Below are positions 1 to 9,771 of a stretch of 64,000 bases of DNA, piece by piece. The notes under the pieces were generated by a model that worked only from the letters and a program-made list of their open reading frames with translations, made no database searches and was not told the origin of the DNA. Each line of letters opens with the position of its first letter. The first letter of the stretch is position 1. The stretch covers positions 105,410 through 169,409 of the forward strand of contig CAMDPX010000001.1 of NCBI GenBank assembly GCA_945905295.1, read 5' to 3'. This DNA is from Planctomyces sp. SH-PL62. Lineage in GTDB: Bacteria > Planctomycetota > Planctomycetia > Planctomycetales > Planctomycetaceae. A program made the translations under genes and the position numbers.

Positions 1-2
1 CG

Positions 3-425
3 GCGGAAGCCGCGGCCGCCGAGGAGTTCAAGGAGTTCGATGAACCGGATGCGGCCGACCCGTCGAAGTCGACGATGTTCAGCCGCTTCAAGGCGATGAA
101 GAAGGACATCCAATCCGAGACTGTGCCGCTTTCAGAAATTCAGCACCAACTCGAAGGATTGAAGTCGAATGAGCAGTGGGGCTTCGTCTTCAAGTCGGTG
201 CATGAACCGCATCCGATTCTGTACGGCAATATTTTTGCCTCGTGCTACTTCCTGATGACCGGCTTCCATGCGCTGCACGTCATCATCGGCATGATCCTGT
301 TCGCCATCGTCCTGAAGCAGCCGAAGCTCGAAGGTTGGCACGACTTCGTGGAGAACAGCGGCCTGTATTGGCACTTCGTCGACTTGGTGTGGATCTTCTT
401 GTTTCCGTTGCTCTATATCGTTTGA
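3..425 (+). CDS. Cytochrome c oxidase subunit III, C-terminal part (5' end outside window)
   Basis: Frame open from base 3; YGNIFASCYFLMTGFHALHVIIGMILF...YWHFVDLVWIFLFPLLYIV is a typical COX3 C-terminus. Confidence 0.93.
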   Translation, partial: AEAAAAEEFKEFDEPDAADPSKSTMFSRFKAMKKDIQSETVPLSEIQHQLEGLKSNEQWGFVFKSVHEPHPILYGNIFASCYFLMTGFHALHVIIGMILFAIVLKQPKLEGWHDFVENSGLYWHFVDLVWIFLFPLLYIV

Positions 426-456
426 AGCCACTCTCGCTAGCGCGAAGGCCAACGAG

Positions 457-477
457 CCACCGGCACAGGGCCGGTGG
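457..477. repeat. Short intergenic hairpin CCACCGGC-ACAGG-GCCGGTGG (REP-like)
   Basis: Perfect 8-bp stem between COX3 and COX4-like genes; similar to the hairpin at 23894. Confidence 0.5.
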
Positions 478-507
478 GGTTGAGAGAGATCAAAAAGGTT
501 TTCAGTT

Positions 508-888
508 ATGCACGACGATCATTCGCATCACGAACATCCTAAGTACGCCTTGATTTTTGCGGCGCTGTGCGTTTTCACGCTCATCTCGATCATGGCCGAC
601 GTGGTGCAACTGCCATATGCAGTGAAAGTGGTGGCCGTGTTGTCGGTGGCGACGTGCAAGGCGCTGTGCGTGTTGGCGTGGTTCATGCACCTGAAGTTCG
701 AGCGGGCTTGGAAGTATGTGTTGCTGGCTCCCACCACGATCCTCGCGCTGGGGCTGCCCCTGGCTCTGATGCCCGATGTTGGCGAGCACTACTACACGCA
801 GGAAGTTCCGCAGATGGATGACTACGCAGAGCATCTGGAACATCGGAAGCATGCGGCCGAGCATCACGGCGAGGCAGAGCCGGAGTAG
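508..888 (+). CDS. Cytochrome c oxidase subunit IV / caa3-type small subunit-like membrane protein
   Basis: His-rich N-terminus then YALIFAALCVFTLISIMAD...KALCVLAWFMHLKFE; adjacent to COX3. Confidence 0.85.
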   Translation: MHDDHSHHEHPKYALIFAALCVFTLISIMADVVQLPYAVKVVAVLSVATCKALCVLAWFMHLKFERAWKYVLLAPTTILALGLPLALMPDVGEHYYTQEVPQMDDYAEHLEHRKHAAEHHGEAEPE

Positions 889-932
889 TCAACTTGGAGC
901 GCGGTGGTTGGGCTCCACCCTCCAGGAACATC

Positions 933-1871
933 ATGACCGCGATCTGCATTGATGATCTGACTCATGCCTACGGTGAGCGGCAAGCGCTCTGTGGCGTGAC
1001 GTTCGAGATTCGTCGTGGCGAGATCTTCGGAGTGCTCGGCCCCAATGGCGGCGGCAAGACGACTCTGTTTCGTGTTCTCTCGACGCTGTTGCCGATTCAG
1101 TCTGGCCGAGTAACTGTCTTGGGCTTCGATGTGGCGGCGAACTCTGCGGACATTCGGCGGCGTATCGGCGTGACGTTTCAAGCTCCAAGTCTCGATCGGC
1201 GATTGACTGTGCGAGAGAACCTCGTTCATCAAGGGCATCTTTACGGGCTCAGTGGGCGAACGTTGGCGGCGCGCATTGACGATCGGCTGGCTCGATTGGG
1301 ACTGAGCGATCGCCAGCACGCGTTGGTCAATTCGTTGTCGGGTGGCTTGCAACGCCGTGCGGAGATCGCCAAAGGGATGCTGCATGATCCGGAGTTACTG
1401 CTGCTCGACGAGCCGAGCACGGGACTCGATCCGGGTGCGCGGCACGATCTGTGGCGGTACTTGCTGCAGCTTCGCGATGAGAGTGGCGTGACGGTCGTGG
1501 TCACGACGCATCTGATGGAGGAAGCAGAGAAGTGTGATCGGCTCGGCTTGCTGGATCGCGGGAAGCTGGTCGCGCTGGGAACTCCGGCGGAATTGCGAGC
1601 GGAGATTGGTGGAGATTGTTTGACGATCTTGGCCGATGAGCCGGCTCGATTGTCGCAGTTGATCGTTGGACGATTCGGCATCGAGCCGAAGTTGTTCGGG
1701 CAATCGTTGCGGATTGAGAAGGCTCGTGGACACGAACTCTTGCGCGACTTGGTCGAAGCCTTCCCGAACGAGATCACGTCGGTGTCTTTGGGGAAGCCGT
1801 CTTTGGAAGATGTCTTTATTGCGAAGACGGGGCATCGGTTTTGGGATGAAGATGGAGCGGGAGTGAAATGA
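933..1871 (+). CDS. ABC transporter ATP-binding protein
   Basis: Walker A GPNGGGKTTLFR, signature LSGGLQRR, Walker B LLLLDEPSTGLDP; start MTAICIDD preferred. Confidence 0.93.
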   Translation: MTAICIDDLTHAYGERQALCGVTFEIRRGEIFGVLGPNGGGKTTLFRVLSTLLPIQSGRVTVLGFDVAANSADIRRRIGVTFQAPSLDRRLTVRENLVHQGHLYGLSGRTLAARIDDRLARLGLSDRQHALVNSLSGGLQRRAEIAKGMLHDPELLLLDEPSTGLDPGARHDLWRYLLQLRDESGVTVVVTTHLMEEAEKCDRLGLLDRGKLVALGTPAELRAEIGGDCLTILADEPARLSQLIVGRFGIEPKLFGQSLRIEKARGHELLRDLVEAFPNEITSVSLGKPSLEDVFIAKTGHRFWDEDGAGVK

Positions 1872-1917
1872 CACACCTTGCTTATGCCGACAACACCTGT
1901 TGGTTGGGTTTGAATTG

Positions 1918-2009
1918 CTGACAGAAAAATGGGGGCAGAAAAAAGTGACGAATCAAATCTTGTGACGATGGGAAGTTGCCCCTTTTTTCTGCCCCCATTT
2001 TTCTGTCAG
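1918..2009. repeat. Inverted repeat, 28-bp perfect arms CTGACAGAAAAATGGGGGCAGAAAAAAG
   Basis: Arms 1918-1945 and 1982-2009; each arm has an internal CAGAAAAA direct repeat. Confidence 0.9.
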
Positions 2010-2050
2010 TCGTCTCCGCAATTACTTGTTTGAATTTATTGAGAAGCCTG

Positions 2051-2917
2051 ATGACATCGGGAACGTCCGACAAATCGACTCATGAATCGGCAGCGTTCTT
2101 TTGGCTGCCGATCTGGACGCTGACGCTGCGCGAGTTGCTGCGGTTCTTTCGGCAACGGACTCGGGTGGTCGGGGCGTTGGGGCAGCCGTTGATCTTCTGG
2201 GTGCTGTTCGGAGCGGGATTGCGTGGATCGTTTCAAGCTCCGGAGTGGGCGCCGGCGGAGATGACCTATCAGGAGTATTTCTTTCCCGGTGTGACGGTGA
2301 TGATCGTGTTGTTCGCGGCGATCTTCTCGACGATCTCGATCATCGAGGATCGGCGCGAAGGATTCCTGCAAGGGGTGCTGGTGGCTCCGGTGCCGCGGTT
2401 GGCGTTGGTGCTGGGCAAGCTGACGGGCGGGACGTTGTTGGCTCTGATTCAGGCGGCGTTGTTTTTGGTGATCGGTCCGCTGTTGCAATTCGTTGGGCTG
2501 GCACCGAGCCTCGGTTGGCAACTCAGCGCTGGCGGGTGGTTGGCGATGATTGGGTTTCTCACCCTGGTGGCGTTCGCGTTGACGGCTTTGGGATACTCGA
2601 TGGCGTGGTCGCTGGATTCGACGCAGGGGTTTCATGCGTTGATGAGCGTGTTTCTGATGCCGATGTGGTTATTGTCTGGCTCGTTCTTTCCGGTGCCAGA
2701 GTCGGGTTGGTTGTCGTGGGTGATGCGATTGAATCCGCTGACTTACGGCGTTGCTGGATTGCGTCGATTGATGTCTCCGCTGTTGGCAGACGCCCCGGTG
2801 AGTGCTTCACTACCGAGCCTGATGTCCTGCCTCGGGGCGACGTGCGTGTTTTGTTTGGTGACGGTGACGCTGGCCGGCTGGCTGACTCATCGCAGGAGTG
2901 TGATCAATGTCCGATAG
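2051..2917 (+). CDS. ABC-2 type transporter permease
   Basis: TM-rich; FFPGVTVMIVLFAAIFSTISIIEDRREGFLQGVLVAPVPR; follows the ATPase; start uncertain (ORF opens at 1976). Confidence 0.88.
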   Translation: MTSGTSDKSTHESAAFFWLPIWTLTLRELLRFFRQRTRVVGALGQPLIFWVLFGAGLRGSFQAPEWAPAEMTYQEYFFPGVTVMIVLFAAIFSTISIIEDRREGFLQGVLVAPVPRLALVLGKLTGGTLLALIQAALFLVIGPLLQFVGLAPSLGWQLSAGGWLAMIGFLTLVAFALTALGYSMAWSLDSTQGFHALMSVFLMPMWLLSGSFFPVPESGWLSWVMRLNPLTYGVAGLRRLMSPLLADAPVSASLPSLMSCLGATCVFCLVTVTLAGWLTHRRSVINVR

Positions 2918-3743
2918 CTCATCGTCAACGGACAATCGTGCGGCCGATGCGACTGGTGTTGTCGCCAAGCCCTTTGGATCGCCGGTGGGGAAACCTTTGA
3001 TTGTGAAATCGTTGTTTGTCGTGAATGGCATCGTCTGTTGCGCGCTGGTGGCGGCGTGGGTGGCGTTTGGTACGCGCGGCCGGAACAACTCGGACGAGCC
3101 GAAGCCGTTTGCCAGTGCGACAGACATCACCGATGACGACGACGACGGTCGCCCGAAGGTCATCAAGATAGAAATGAAATGGCCGGAGTCGGGGATCGCC
3201 GATTTCGAGTTCACGGAACGGAGCGGCAAGGTCGTTCACAAAGAGGATCTCGTTGGGCATCCGTGGGTCGTGAGTTTCATCTTCACGCATTGCGCGGGAC
3301 CGTGCTTCCGAGTGACCTCGGCGATGCGGCGGCTTCAAGACGAGTTCTTCCAAGACACCGACCTGCGGCTGGTGACGATCACGGTCGATCCGGAACGGGA
3401 CAGCCCAGCGCAGCTCGCCAAGTATGCGAAGGACTTTCAGGCGTCGCCGGAGCGGTGGTTGTTTCTGACCGATCCCACCGGACTGAAGGACAAGATTTAT
3501 CCGCTGATCAACGGCAGCTTTCTGATGCCGGTGCAAGAAGCGACCGGTGCAATGCGGATCGAAGGGCACGAGTTCATCCACACGAACAACATCTTGTTGG
3601 TCGATGAACGTGGCGTTGTGCAGGGCAAATGGAACTCGATCGACGACGCCAGCTTCGACCAACTGCGCCGCGAGCTGCGAAAGCGATTGAAGAAGACATC
3701 GGAAAAGAGTGTTCCAAGCGAAGCCGGCACGAAAACCGAATGA
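2907..3743 (+). CDS. SCO1/SenC family copper chaperone-like protein
   Basis: TERSGKVVHKEDLVGHPWVVSFIFTHCAGPCFRVTSAMRRLQ...TVDPERDSPAQLAKYA...GHEFIHTNNILLVDERG. Confidence 0.9.
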   Translation: MSDSSSSTDNRAADATGVVAKPFGSPVGKPLIVKSLFVVNGIVCCALVAAWVAFGTRGRNNSDEPKPFASATDITDDDDDGRPKVIKIEMKWPESGIADFEFTERSGKVVHKEDLVGHPWVVSFIFTHCAGPCFRVTSAMRRLQDEFFQDTDLRLVTITVDPERDSPAQLAKYAKDFQASPERWLFLTDPTGLKDKIYPLINGSFLMPVQEATGAMRIEGHEFIHTNNILLVDERGVVQGKWNSIDDASFDQLRRELRKRLKKTSEKSVPSEAGTKTE

Positions 3744-3745
3744 CC

Positions 3746-3851
3746 GTAGTTCCAAGTTCGGTCGTCGCTGAACTCGCCAGAGTTCAGAGAGCCGCGACCG
3801 AAGTCTGAATTCTGGCGAATTCAGCTACGACTCGCTGGAACTTGGATCTAC
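3746..3851. repeat. Composite palindrome with two CTGAAnTC-GCCA/TGGC-GAnTTCAG hairpins and a 3' CTAC
   Basis: Hairpins 3768-3787 and 3805-3824; outer arms gtagttccaag / cttggatctac. Confidence 0.85.
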
Positions 3852-3854
3852 AGA

Positions 3855-4349
3855 ATGGTGAAGGACGTCATGACTCCAGATTGGGTGATGTGGTTGCCCG
3901 CGGTGAATGCCTCGTTGAATGGTGTGGCGACGGTCTTGCTGGTGCGCGGTTGGCAGCAGATTCATCGCGGTCAGCGAGTCGCTCACAAGCAGACGATGCT
4001 GGCGGCATTTGGCGTGTCGGTGGCGTTCTTGGCCTGCTATCTGACGTATCACTTCGCGTTGCAGCACTTCACGGGCAGCGGGTCGAAGAAGTTTGAGGGG
4101 GTCGGTTTCATTCGCCCCGTCTATTTCACGATCTTGATCAGCCACATCGTGCTGGCCGGCTTCGTGCCATTTCTGGCGGGGGCGGCGATCTGGTTGGGAT
4201 TGAAGGCGGATCGGGCCGAAAGGCTCGGACAAACGGCGGATTGGAGCCGCCATCGCAAGATCGCCAAGGTGACGTTTCCGGTGTGGTTGTATGTGTCGAT
4301 CACGGGAGTGGTGATCTATTTCTTGGCATATCACTGGCCGAGTTCATAG
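3855..4349 (+). CDS. DUF420 family membrane protein
   Basis: LNGVATVLLVRGWQQIHRGQRVAHKQTMLAAFGVSVAFLACYLTYHF; next to SCO. Confidence 0.85.
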   Translation: MVKDVMTPDWVMWLPAVNASLNGVATVLLVRGWQQIHRGQRVAHKQTMLAAFGVSVAFLACYLTYHFALQHFTGSGSKKFEGVGFIRPVYFTILISHIVLAGFVPFLAGAAIWLGLKADRAERLGQTADWSRHRKIAKVTFPVWLYVSITGVVIYFLAYHWPSS

Positions 4350-4378
4350 ACTCCGGCTGATGGTTACGCTTCGGGTTC

Positions 4379-4690
4379 GTGAGGATTGAGATCATGTTGC
4401 GACGAATTGTGTTGGCCGTTGTGCTGTTGTTGGGTGCGGTCGGTCCGCTGGCTCAGTCGGCTCAGGCGTGCCCGATGTGCAAGATCGCCAATGAGCAGGA
4501 CTCGCTGCTGCCGAAGGCTTACATGTACTCGATCCTTTTCATGATGGGGATGATCTTCACGATCGGCGGTGGCATCGGCTATGGGATGTACCTGCTGGGC
4601 CGCAAAGAGAACGCGGCGATCGAAGGCTGGGAGCAGGGTGAGGCGGATGCCGAGTCGAATGCGGGGGGATTGCAGCCAGCGACGACGTAG
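4379..4690 (+). CDS. Small membrane protein of the respiratory cluster
   Basis: Signal/TM segment, ACPMCKIANEQDSLLPKAY, second TM; co-directional. Confidence 0.7.
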   Translation: MRIEIMLRRIVLAVVLLLGAVGPLAQSAQACPMCKIANEQDSLLPKAYMYSILFMMGMIFTIGGGIGYGMYLLGRKENAAIEGWEQGEADAESNAGGLQPATT

Positions 4691-4708
4691 TTTCTGAGAA
4701 GGAAAAGT

Positions 4709-4774
4709 GCCCGACGAATTTAAGGAGACGACGAATGTGGTCCATCATTCGTCGTCTCCTTTCATTCGTCGGGC
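4709..4774. repeat. Long palindrome between convergent genes; candidate bidirectional terminator, REP-like
   Basis: 29-nt arms GCCCGACGAATTTAAGGAGACGACGAATG / CATTCGTCGTCTCCTTTCATTCGTCGGGC, then T-rich tract. Confidence 0.8.
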
Positions 4775-4789
4775 TCTTTTTTTGAAGCC

Positions 4790-5185
4790 TCAATTCTCAG
4801 ACTCGTCACCCCCGCCCTCATCTGATTCGAAATCGGAAGCATCGAAGAAGCAGTCGAACGCCAGGAATAGCGAGCGGGCGTAGCGGAACCAGAACAGCGG
4901 CCAGAGCATGCAATAGACCGCCAGCGGTGGAGCGACCCATTCTTTCGGGACGCCGTATCCGAAGTGCAGGATCAGATAGGCGGCGCTCATGGTCAGCGAG
5001 GTCTGGCCGTAGTTGATGTACGTCGAACCGAGGAAGTAGCCGGGCGAGCGTTCGTACTTCAGTTGGCATCCCGAGCATCGTTCGTGCATGCGGAACCAGC
5101 CGATGAAGAGCGGGCCTTCGCCGCAGCGCGGACAGCGGAGATGCAGGGCTCGTGAGAGGAGCGTGGAGGCGGAGCGTTCGGGCAT
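4790..5185 (-). CDS. DUF983 family protein
   Basis: LRCPRCGEGPLFIGWFRMHERCSGCQLKYERSPGYFLGSTYINYG. Confidence 0.88.
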   Translation of the reverse strand: MPERSASTLLSRALHLRCPRCGEGPLFIGWFRMHERCSGCQLKYERSPGYFLGSTYINYGQTSLTMSAAYLILHFGYGVPKEWVAPPLAVYCMLWPLFWFRYARSLFLAFDCFFDASDFESDEGGGDESEN

Positions 5186-5210
5186 CGAGATTGAAGATCG
5201 TTATTTGAGG

Positions 5211-6008
5211 TCAGGCGAACTGGACCGGGTCGTACTCTGAATCGCTGGGGCGCACGATGAGTCCTGGGAATTGTCCCCGCAATACCTCGGCGAGGTGTTC
5301 CATCGCGGGGCGTTCGGTGGCGTAGTGGCCGGGCAGGATCAGCGCGATGTTGCTCGCTTCCGCTTCCAGGCAGGAGTGGAAGCGAGCTTCGCCGGTCAGC
5401 AACGCCTCGCAGCCTTGTTGAGCGGCATCGCGCAGAAACTCGGCGGCTGCTCCGCAGGCGATGCCGAGTTTGGTGATTGGCCGATCCAAGTTGCCGACGT
5501 ACTGCAATGTCGAGACACGCAGCGCGGGTTTCGTAAGTTCGATGAGTTCGCCCAGTGTCATCGCGGTCGGCAAATATCCTAAGCGGCCAGCGCCAAGTAT
5601 TGACGTCGAGAGCAAACGCAGCGGCAGCACGTCATACAGATCGAACAACCTCGCAAGCTGCGAGTTGATGCCGTTGACCGAGCTGTCGTAGCTGGTATGC
5701 GGGCTGTAAACCGAGACTCCCGCGCGGATCAGCGATAACAGCATTCGCCCTTCGGAGGTTTCGGCGGTCAGTCGCTGCACGGGGCGAAACAAGATCGGAT
5801 GATGACTGACGACCAACTGACACTTTGCCGCGATCGCTTCCTCGGCGACGTTCGGGGAGAGCGTCAAGCAGGTCAGCACCGATTGGATTTCCTCGGCTGG
5901 ATCACCGAGCAACAGTCCGACGTTGTCCCAATCCTCGGCGAGGTCCGGCGGTGCGTACTCACGCAGGAAATTGGTGATCTCTCGCAGTCGAATCACAGTT
6001 AGCTCCAA
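5211..6008 (-). CDS. Nif3-like dinuclear metal center protein
   Basis: AEDWDNVGLLLGDP...VVSHHPILFRPVQRL...ALLTGEARFHSCLEAEASNIALILPGHYATE. Confidence 0.92.
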   Translation of the reverse strand: MELTVIRLREITNFLREYAPPDLAEDWDNVGLLLGDPAEEIQSVLTCLTLSPNVAEEAIAAKCQLVVSHHPILFRPVQRLTAETSEGRMLLSLIRAGVSVYSPHTSYDSSVNGINSQLARLFDLYDVLPLRLLSTSILGAGRLGYLPTAMTLGELIELTKPALRVSTLQYVGNLDRPITKLGIACGAAAEFLRDAAQQGCEALLTGEARFHSCLEAEASNIALILPGHYATERPAMEHLAEVLRGQFPGLIVRPSDSEYDPVQFA

Positions 6009-7447
6009 TCGCGGATAGGGTGGCCAGTGCAGAGCGGAAACGACTCGCCGAGCAGCGGAGCGTGATAGCGCTGGCTGGGATCAACACCGAGGTGCGTGAG
6101 AATCGTGGCCGCAAGATCGGGAGGCGTGACCGGCTTGTCGCTGACATGGCCTCCCAGGCGATCGGTCGCTCCGAAGACATGCCCGGAGGGAACGCCTCCG
6201 CCGGCGACCAGTGCGGTGAAGGCATGGGGCCAGTGATCGCGGCCTGTCTTCTCGGTGGCGTTGTTCTGAGTGAACTGGCCGATCTTCGGGGTGCGGCCGA
6301 ACTCCCCGAGCGCCACGACCATCGTGCTGTCGAGCAATCCGCGTTCGTGCAGATCGGCGAGAAACGCGGCGAACGCGCGATCAAACACCGGAGCGAGTTT
6401 CTTCAGCCGATTGAAGTTGTCGTGATGCGTGTCCCAGAAGGGCGATTGCTTCTCATCGCGCGTGTCGTCGTCCCAATTGACTGATACGAGCGACACGCCA
6501 CGCTCGACAAGTCGGCGAGCGAGTAACAAGCTTTGTCCAAATTTGTGCGAGCCGTATCGTTCGCGCGTCGGTGCCGCTTCGCGGTCGAGATCGAACGCGG
6601 CAGCGGTTTGCTCGCCGGTGATCATCGAGAACGCCTGCCGGTATTGATCGTTGACCAATTGGTTTCGCGGCCCGTCTCCCAGCACTCTGCGCACGGAGTC
6701 CACTTCGCGGAGCAATCCCTCGCGGCGCAGCAGTCGTGCGGCGGGAACATCGGTTGGCAGCCGAATGCCCGGCACCGAAAAATCGTCGCGGCTGGGATCG
6801 CCGTCGATGAGGAAGGCGTTGTGCATCTCGCCCATCAAGCCGCTCGACTGGCCGGCGATGCGAGCGCCTTGGCTGGGAAACATCAGATACCACGGCAGCA
6901 CGACCGACGAGGGCATGCCACCGGAGGCTCGGCCGTATCGCATCACCATCGCCGAGAGTGACGGCCAATCGTCAGGAGCAAGCGTGTCAGTCGTGCCCGG
7001 TCGCCGATGCGGCCGTCCTGTGATCACTTGGCTGCACGCGGTGCCGTGGACTGGGTCGCCGTGAGTCATCGAACGCAACAGGCAGAGCTTGTCCGCCTGC
7101 TTCGCGAGGTTCGGCAGCAGTTCGGAAAGTTGAATGCCTGGGGCAGAAGTGGCGATCGGTTGAAAGATGCCGCGCACGTTTTCTGGTGCTTGCGTTTTCA
7201 AATCCCAGAGGTCGATATGACTAGGACCACCGAACAAAAAAATGAAGACACAGCGTTTGGCCGGAGCGAGCGGAGTCGCTTCGGTCTTGGCTTCATTTGC
7301 CTGAGCGACAGCGTTGAGTCGCAGGCCATTGATCGTCGATTCGCTCAGCCCCAGCCAACTGAGTCCGCCGATGCACAGCCACTCGCGCCGCGACAATCTC
7401 TGCGAGCGAATCCATGGCGTTTGATCGTCGTGCCCGAACTTAAGCAT
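5999..7447 (-). CDS. DUF1501 domain-containing protein
   Basis: RREWLCIGG, CVFIFLFGGPSHIDLWDLK, GEFGRTPKI, GRDHWPHAFTALVAGGGV. Confidence 0.93.
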   Translation of the reverse strand: MLKFGHDDQTPWIRSQRLSRREWLCIGGLSWLGLSESTINGLRLNAVAQANEAKTEATPLAPAKRCVFIFLFGGPSHIDLWDLKTQAPENVRGIFQPIATSAPGIQLSELLPNLAKQADKLCLLRSMTHGDPVHGTACSQVITGRPHRRPGTTDTLAPDDWPSLSAMVMRYGRASGGMPSSVVLPWYLMFPSQGARIAGQSSGLMGEMHNAFLIDGDPSRDDFSVPGIRLPTDVPAARLLRREGLLREVDSVRRVLGDGPRNQLVNDQYRQAFSMITGEQTAAAFDLDREAAPTRERYGSHKFGQSLLLARRLVERGVSLVSVNWDDDTRDEKQSPFWDTHHDNFNRLKKLAPVFDRAFAAFLADLHERGLLDSTMVVALGEFGRTPKIGQFTQNNATEKTGRDHWPHAFTALVAGGGVPSGHVFGATDRLGGHVSDKPVTPPDLAATILTHLGVDPSQRYHAPLLGESFPLCTGHPIRDWS

Positions 7448-7501
7448 CGCAAAATCCAGAAGGAGGCGAAGCGAACGGTGAGATTATAGGGCGGCGCAGC
7501 C

Positions 7502-7667
7502 GCAAAGTAGACGAGTCACTCCGTGACTCGACAATTCCGGTCACGGAGAGGCTGTGAACTTTTTGGTAGCTGAAGTCGCCAGACTTCAGAATTCACCGAG
7601 AAAACTGAACTCTGGCGAGTTCAGCTACCAATTCTTTCACAGCCTCGGAGTGACCGGTCTACTTTGC
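7502..7667. repeat. Nested palindrome with GTAG-[two hairpins]-CTAC core
   Basis: Core 7566-7628: GTAG, hairpin 7570-7589, hairpin 7605-7624, CTAC; outer arms gcaaagtagac / gtctactttgc. Confidence 0.9.
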
Positions 7668-7755
7668 TTGCGATTCAGCGGGGAGCACCTAAGCTGTCTG
7701 TCGTGCGCTGGACAACGAGCGCGTTCTCACAGACTCCTCCTACCCGACGAAGACC

Positions 7756-8355
7756 ATGCTCAAGATTGAAACTGTTTCCGGCACGGCGGTGCCGTTGTTG
7801 TTGGATGACATTGATACGGATCGAATCATCCCCGCACGTTATCTGCGGTGCGTGACGTTTGATGGGCTCGGCGAGCACGCCTTTGAGGATGACCGCCAAC
7901 AAGATACGCGGCATCCGTTCGATGATCCGCGATTCCAGGGAAGCCGAGTGCTCGTGGCCGGACGAAATTTCGGCTGTGGCTCGTCGCGCGAACATGCTCC
8001 GCAGTCGCTGCTGCGGTGGGGCATCCAAGCGATCGTGGCGGAATCGTTCGCGGAGATTTTCTTTGGCAACTGCACGTCGCTGGGGATTCCCTGTGTCGTT
8101 GCGTCGCGAGCGGATTTGGAAAAGTTGGTCGCGGCGATTCAGGCGGATCCGAAGCTGGTGGTGACGGTCGATCTCGTCGGTTGCGAAGTGCGGTTCGGCT
8201 CGCAAACGGCAAAGGTCACGATGGTTGAGAGTGCTCGCGGTTCGCTCGTCAGTGGCCAGTGGGATTTTCTCGGCCAGTTGCTCGACAACAAACCGGGCAT
8301 CGCGGCGACGGCGGCGCGGGTGCCGTACTTGAATGGCTTCAACACGGCATCATGA
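7756..8355 (+). CDS. leuD: 3-isopropylmalate dehydratase small subunit
   Basis: [14 protein letters not shown]...[46 protein letters not shown]. Confidence 0.95.
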   Translation: MLKIETVSGTAVPLLLDDIDTDRIIPARYLRCVTFDGLGEHAFEDDRQQDTRHPFDDPRFQGSRVLVAGRNFGCGSSREHAPQSLLRWGIQAIVAESFAEIFFGNCTSLGIPCVVASRADLEKLVAAIQADPKLVVTVDLVGCEVRFGSQTAKVTMVESARGSLVSGQWDFLGQLLDNKPGIAATAARVPYLNGFNTAS

Positions 8356-8371
8356 GGTTGGCTCGGCTGTC

Positions 8372-9748
8372 ATGTGGAAGTTCGCGATTCGTAATCTGTT
8401 CAGCCGACCGGCACGCTCGGCGTTGTCGTTGTTGGGGCTGACGGTGGCGGTCGCGGGGATGGTTGGGCTGTTCTCGGTCGCGCGCGGGTTGGAGCAGACG
8501 TTTGATCGCAGCTTCAAGGGCATTCCCGGAATGGTCATCGTCCAGGCGGGAGCGCCACTGCCGCTATTCTCGAAGTTGCCGACCTCCTGGAAAGAGGACA
8601 TCGAGAAAGTGCCGGGAGTGTATGTGGTCGCTCCCGAAGTCTGGCTGCGAGCCAACATCATCGAAGACAAACCGGTGATGGCTCCGCCTCGGATTTTGCT
8701 GGGCGTGGATATCCCCTCGCGGCTGAAGTTGCGGAAAGGGGTCTATACCGAGTCCATGATCGAAGGTCGCTTTCTGGCTCCTGATGACCGTGGAAAACGG
8801 ATCGTCGTCATCAGTAAGCAGATCGCCGACGAGCACCACAAGAAAATCGGCGACTCGATGAGCATCAACGGGATCGAGTTTGAAATCGCCGGGATGTATC
8901 ACATCGGTTCGCTGCTGCTGGATGTCGCGATCCTGGTGGATGGCGAGACGCTGCGGCAGCTCGGCTGGTTCGATGCGCAGGCGGTGAGCGGGTTCTACAT
9001 CGAATCGGATCTCGGCGCGTCGAATGAAGAGGTCAGCCAGCGCGTTCGTGATTTGTTGCAGGAACGGACGCTGACGACTCCATCGCCGTTGTCGTTTTTG
9101 GCTCTGGCTGGATTGGGGACGCCGAGTGCGCCGAGCAAATCGGAATCGAGCAGTGTCGGCGGCTGGTTGTTGAAGGCGTTTGCGGGATCGAACCCTGATA
9201 AGCCGTCTGACGGTAACCAGCGTGAGACTTCCAATTCATCGGTGCCTACCGGGGGGCTGACACCACCCGCTCGCCAAGAGAAGCCGAAGCGGCCATCACC
9301 GGTGGAGGTTCGGAATGCGTCGGATTTCTCCGAGCGTTTCAAAGAAATGGGCGAGGACTTGAACTTGGTCCTGACGGTGTTGACCGGCATTGGCATGACG
9401 ATCGCCGTGCTGAGCATCGTCAACACCATGCTGATGAGCGTCAGCGAACGAGTCATTGAGTTTGGTGTCCTCAAAGCGAATGGCTGGACGCCGTGGGACG
9501 TGTTGCAGTTGATCACGGCCGAAAGCGCGACGCTCGGACTGGGGGGCGGAATTTTGGGGGCGCTGATTGGCTGGGTGGCGACGCGCGTCATCAATGCGCA
9601 GTGGCCCGACCGCGTGAATCTGTTTGCGAGTCCGGGCTTGTTGGTCTTCAGTGTCGCGTTCAGCACCGTGGTCGGTTTGCTGGGGGGCTTGTATCCGGCC
9701 ATCTGGGCCATGCGCCTGTCGCCGATGGAAGCGATTCGTCGCGGTTGA
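8372..9748 (+). CDS. ABC transporter permease, MacB/FtsX-LolC-like
   Basis: MWKFAIRNLFSRPARSALSLLGLTVAVAG...TIAVLSIVNTMLMSVSERVIEFGVLKANGWTPWDVLQLITAES; start chosen at MWKF. Confidence 0.9.
   Translation: MWKFAIRNLFSRPARSALSLLGLTVAVAGMVGLFSVARGLEQTFDRSFKGIPGMVIVQAGAPLPLFSKLPTSWKEDIEKVPGVYVVAPEVWLRANIIEDKPVMAPPRILLGVDIPSRLKLRKGVYTESMIEGRFLAPDDRGKRIVVISKQIADEHHKKIGDSMSINGIEFEIAGMYHIGSLLLDVAILVDGETLRQLGWFDAQAVSGFYIESDLGASNEEVSQRVRDLLQERTLTTPSPLSFLALAGLGTPSAPSKSESSSVGGWLLKAFAGSNPDKPSDGNQRETSNSSVPTGGLTPPARQEKPKRPSPVEVRNASDFSERFKEMGEDLNLVLTVLTGIGMTIAVLSIVNTMLMSVSERVIEFGVLKANGWTPWDVLQLITAESATLGLGGGILGALIGWVATRVINAQWPDRVNLFASPGLLVFSVAFSTVVGLLGGLYPAIWAMRLSPMEAIRRG
9248..9275. repeat. Half-copy of the ACCGGGGGGCTGAC..CGCTCGCC palindrome family, in frame within the permease gene
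   Basis: accggggggctgacaccacccgctcgcc matches the arm at 44574-44602. Confidence 0.75.
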
Positions 9749-9771
9749 TCACGGAACTAATGCGTTGCGAC

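Noticed and set aside
7502-7667. CRISPR-like cluster of short repeats
   Set aside because: Repeats are paired inverted hairpins, not regularly spaced direct repeats with unique spacers; no cas genes seen.
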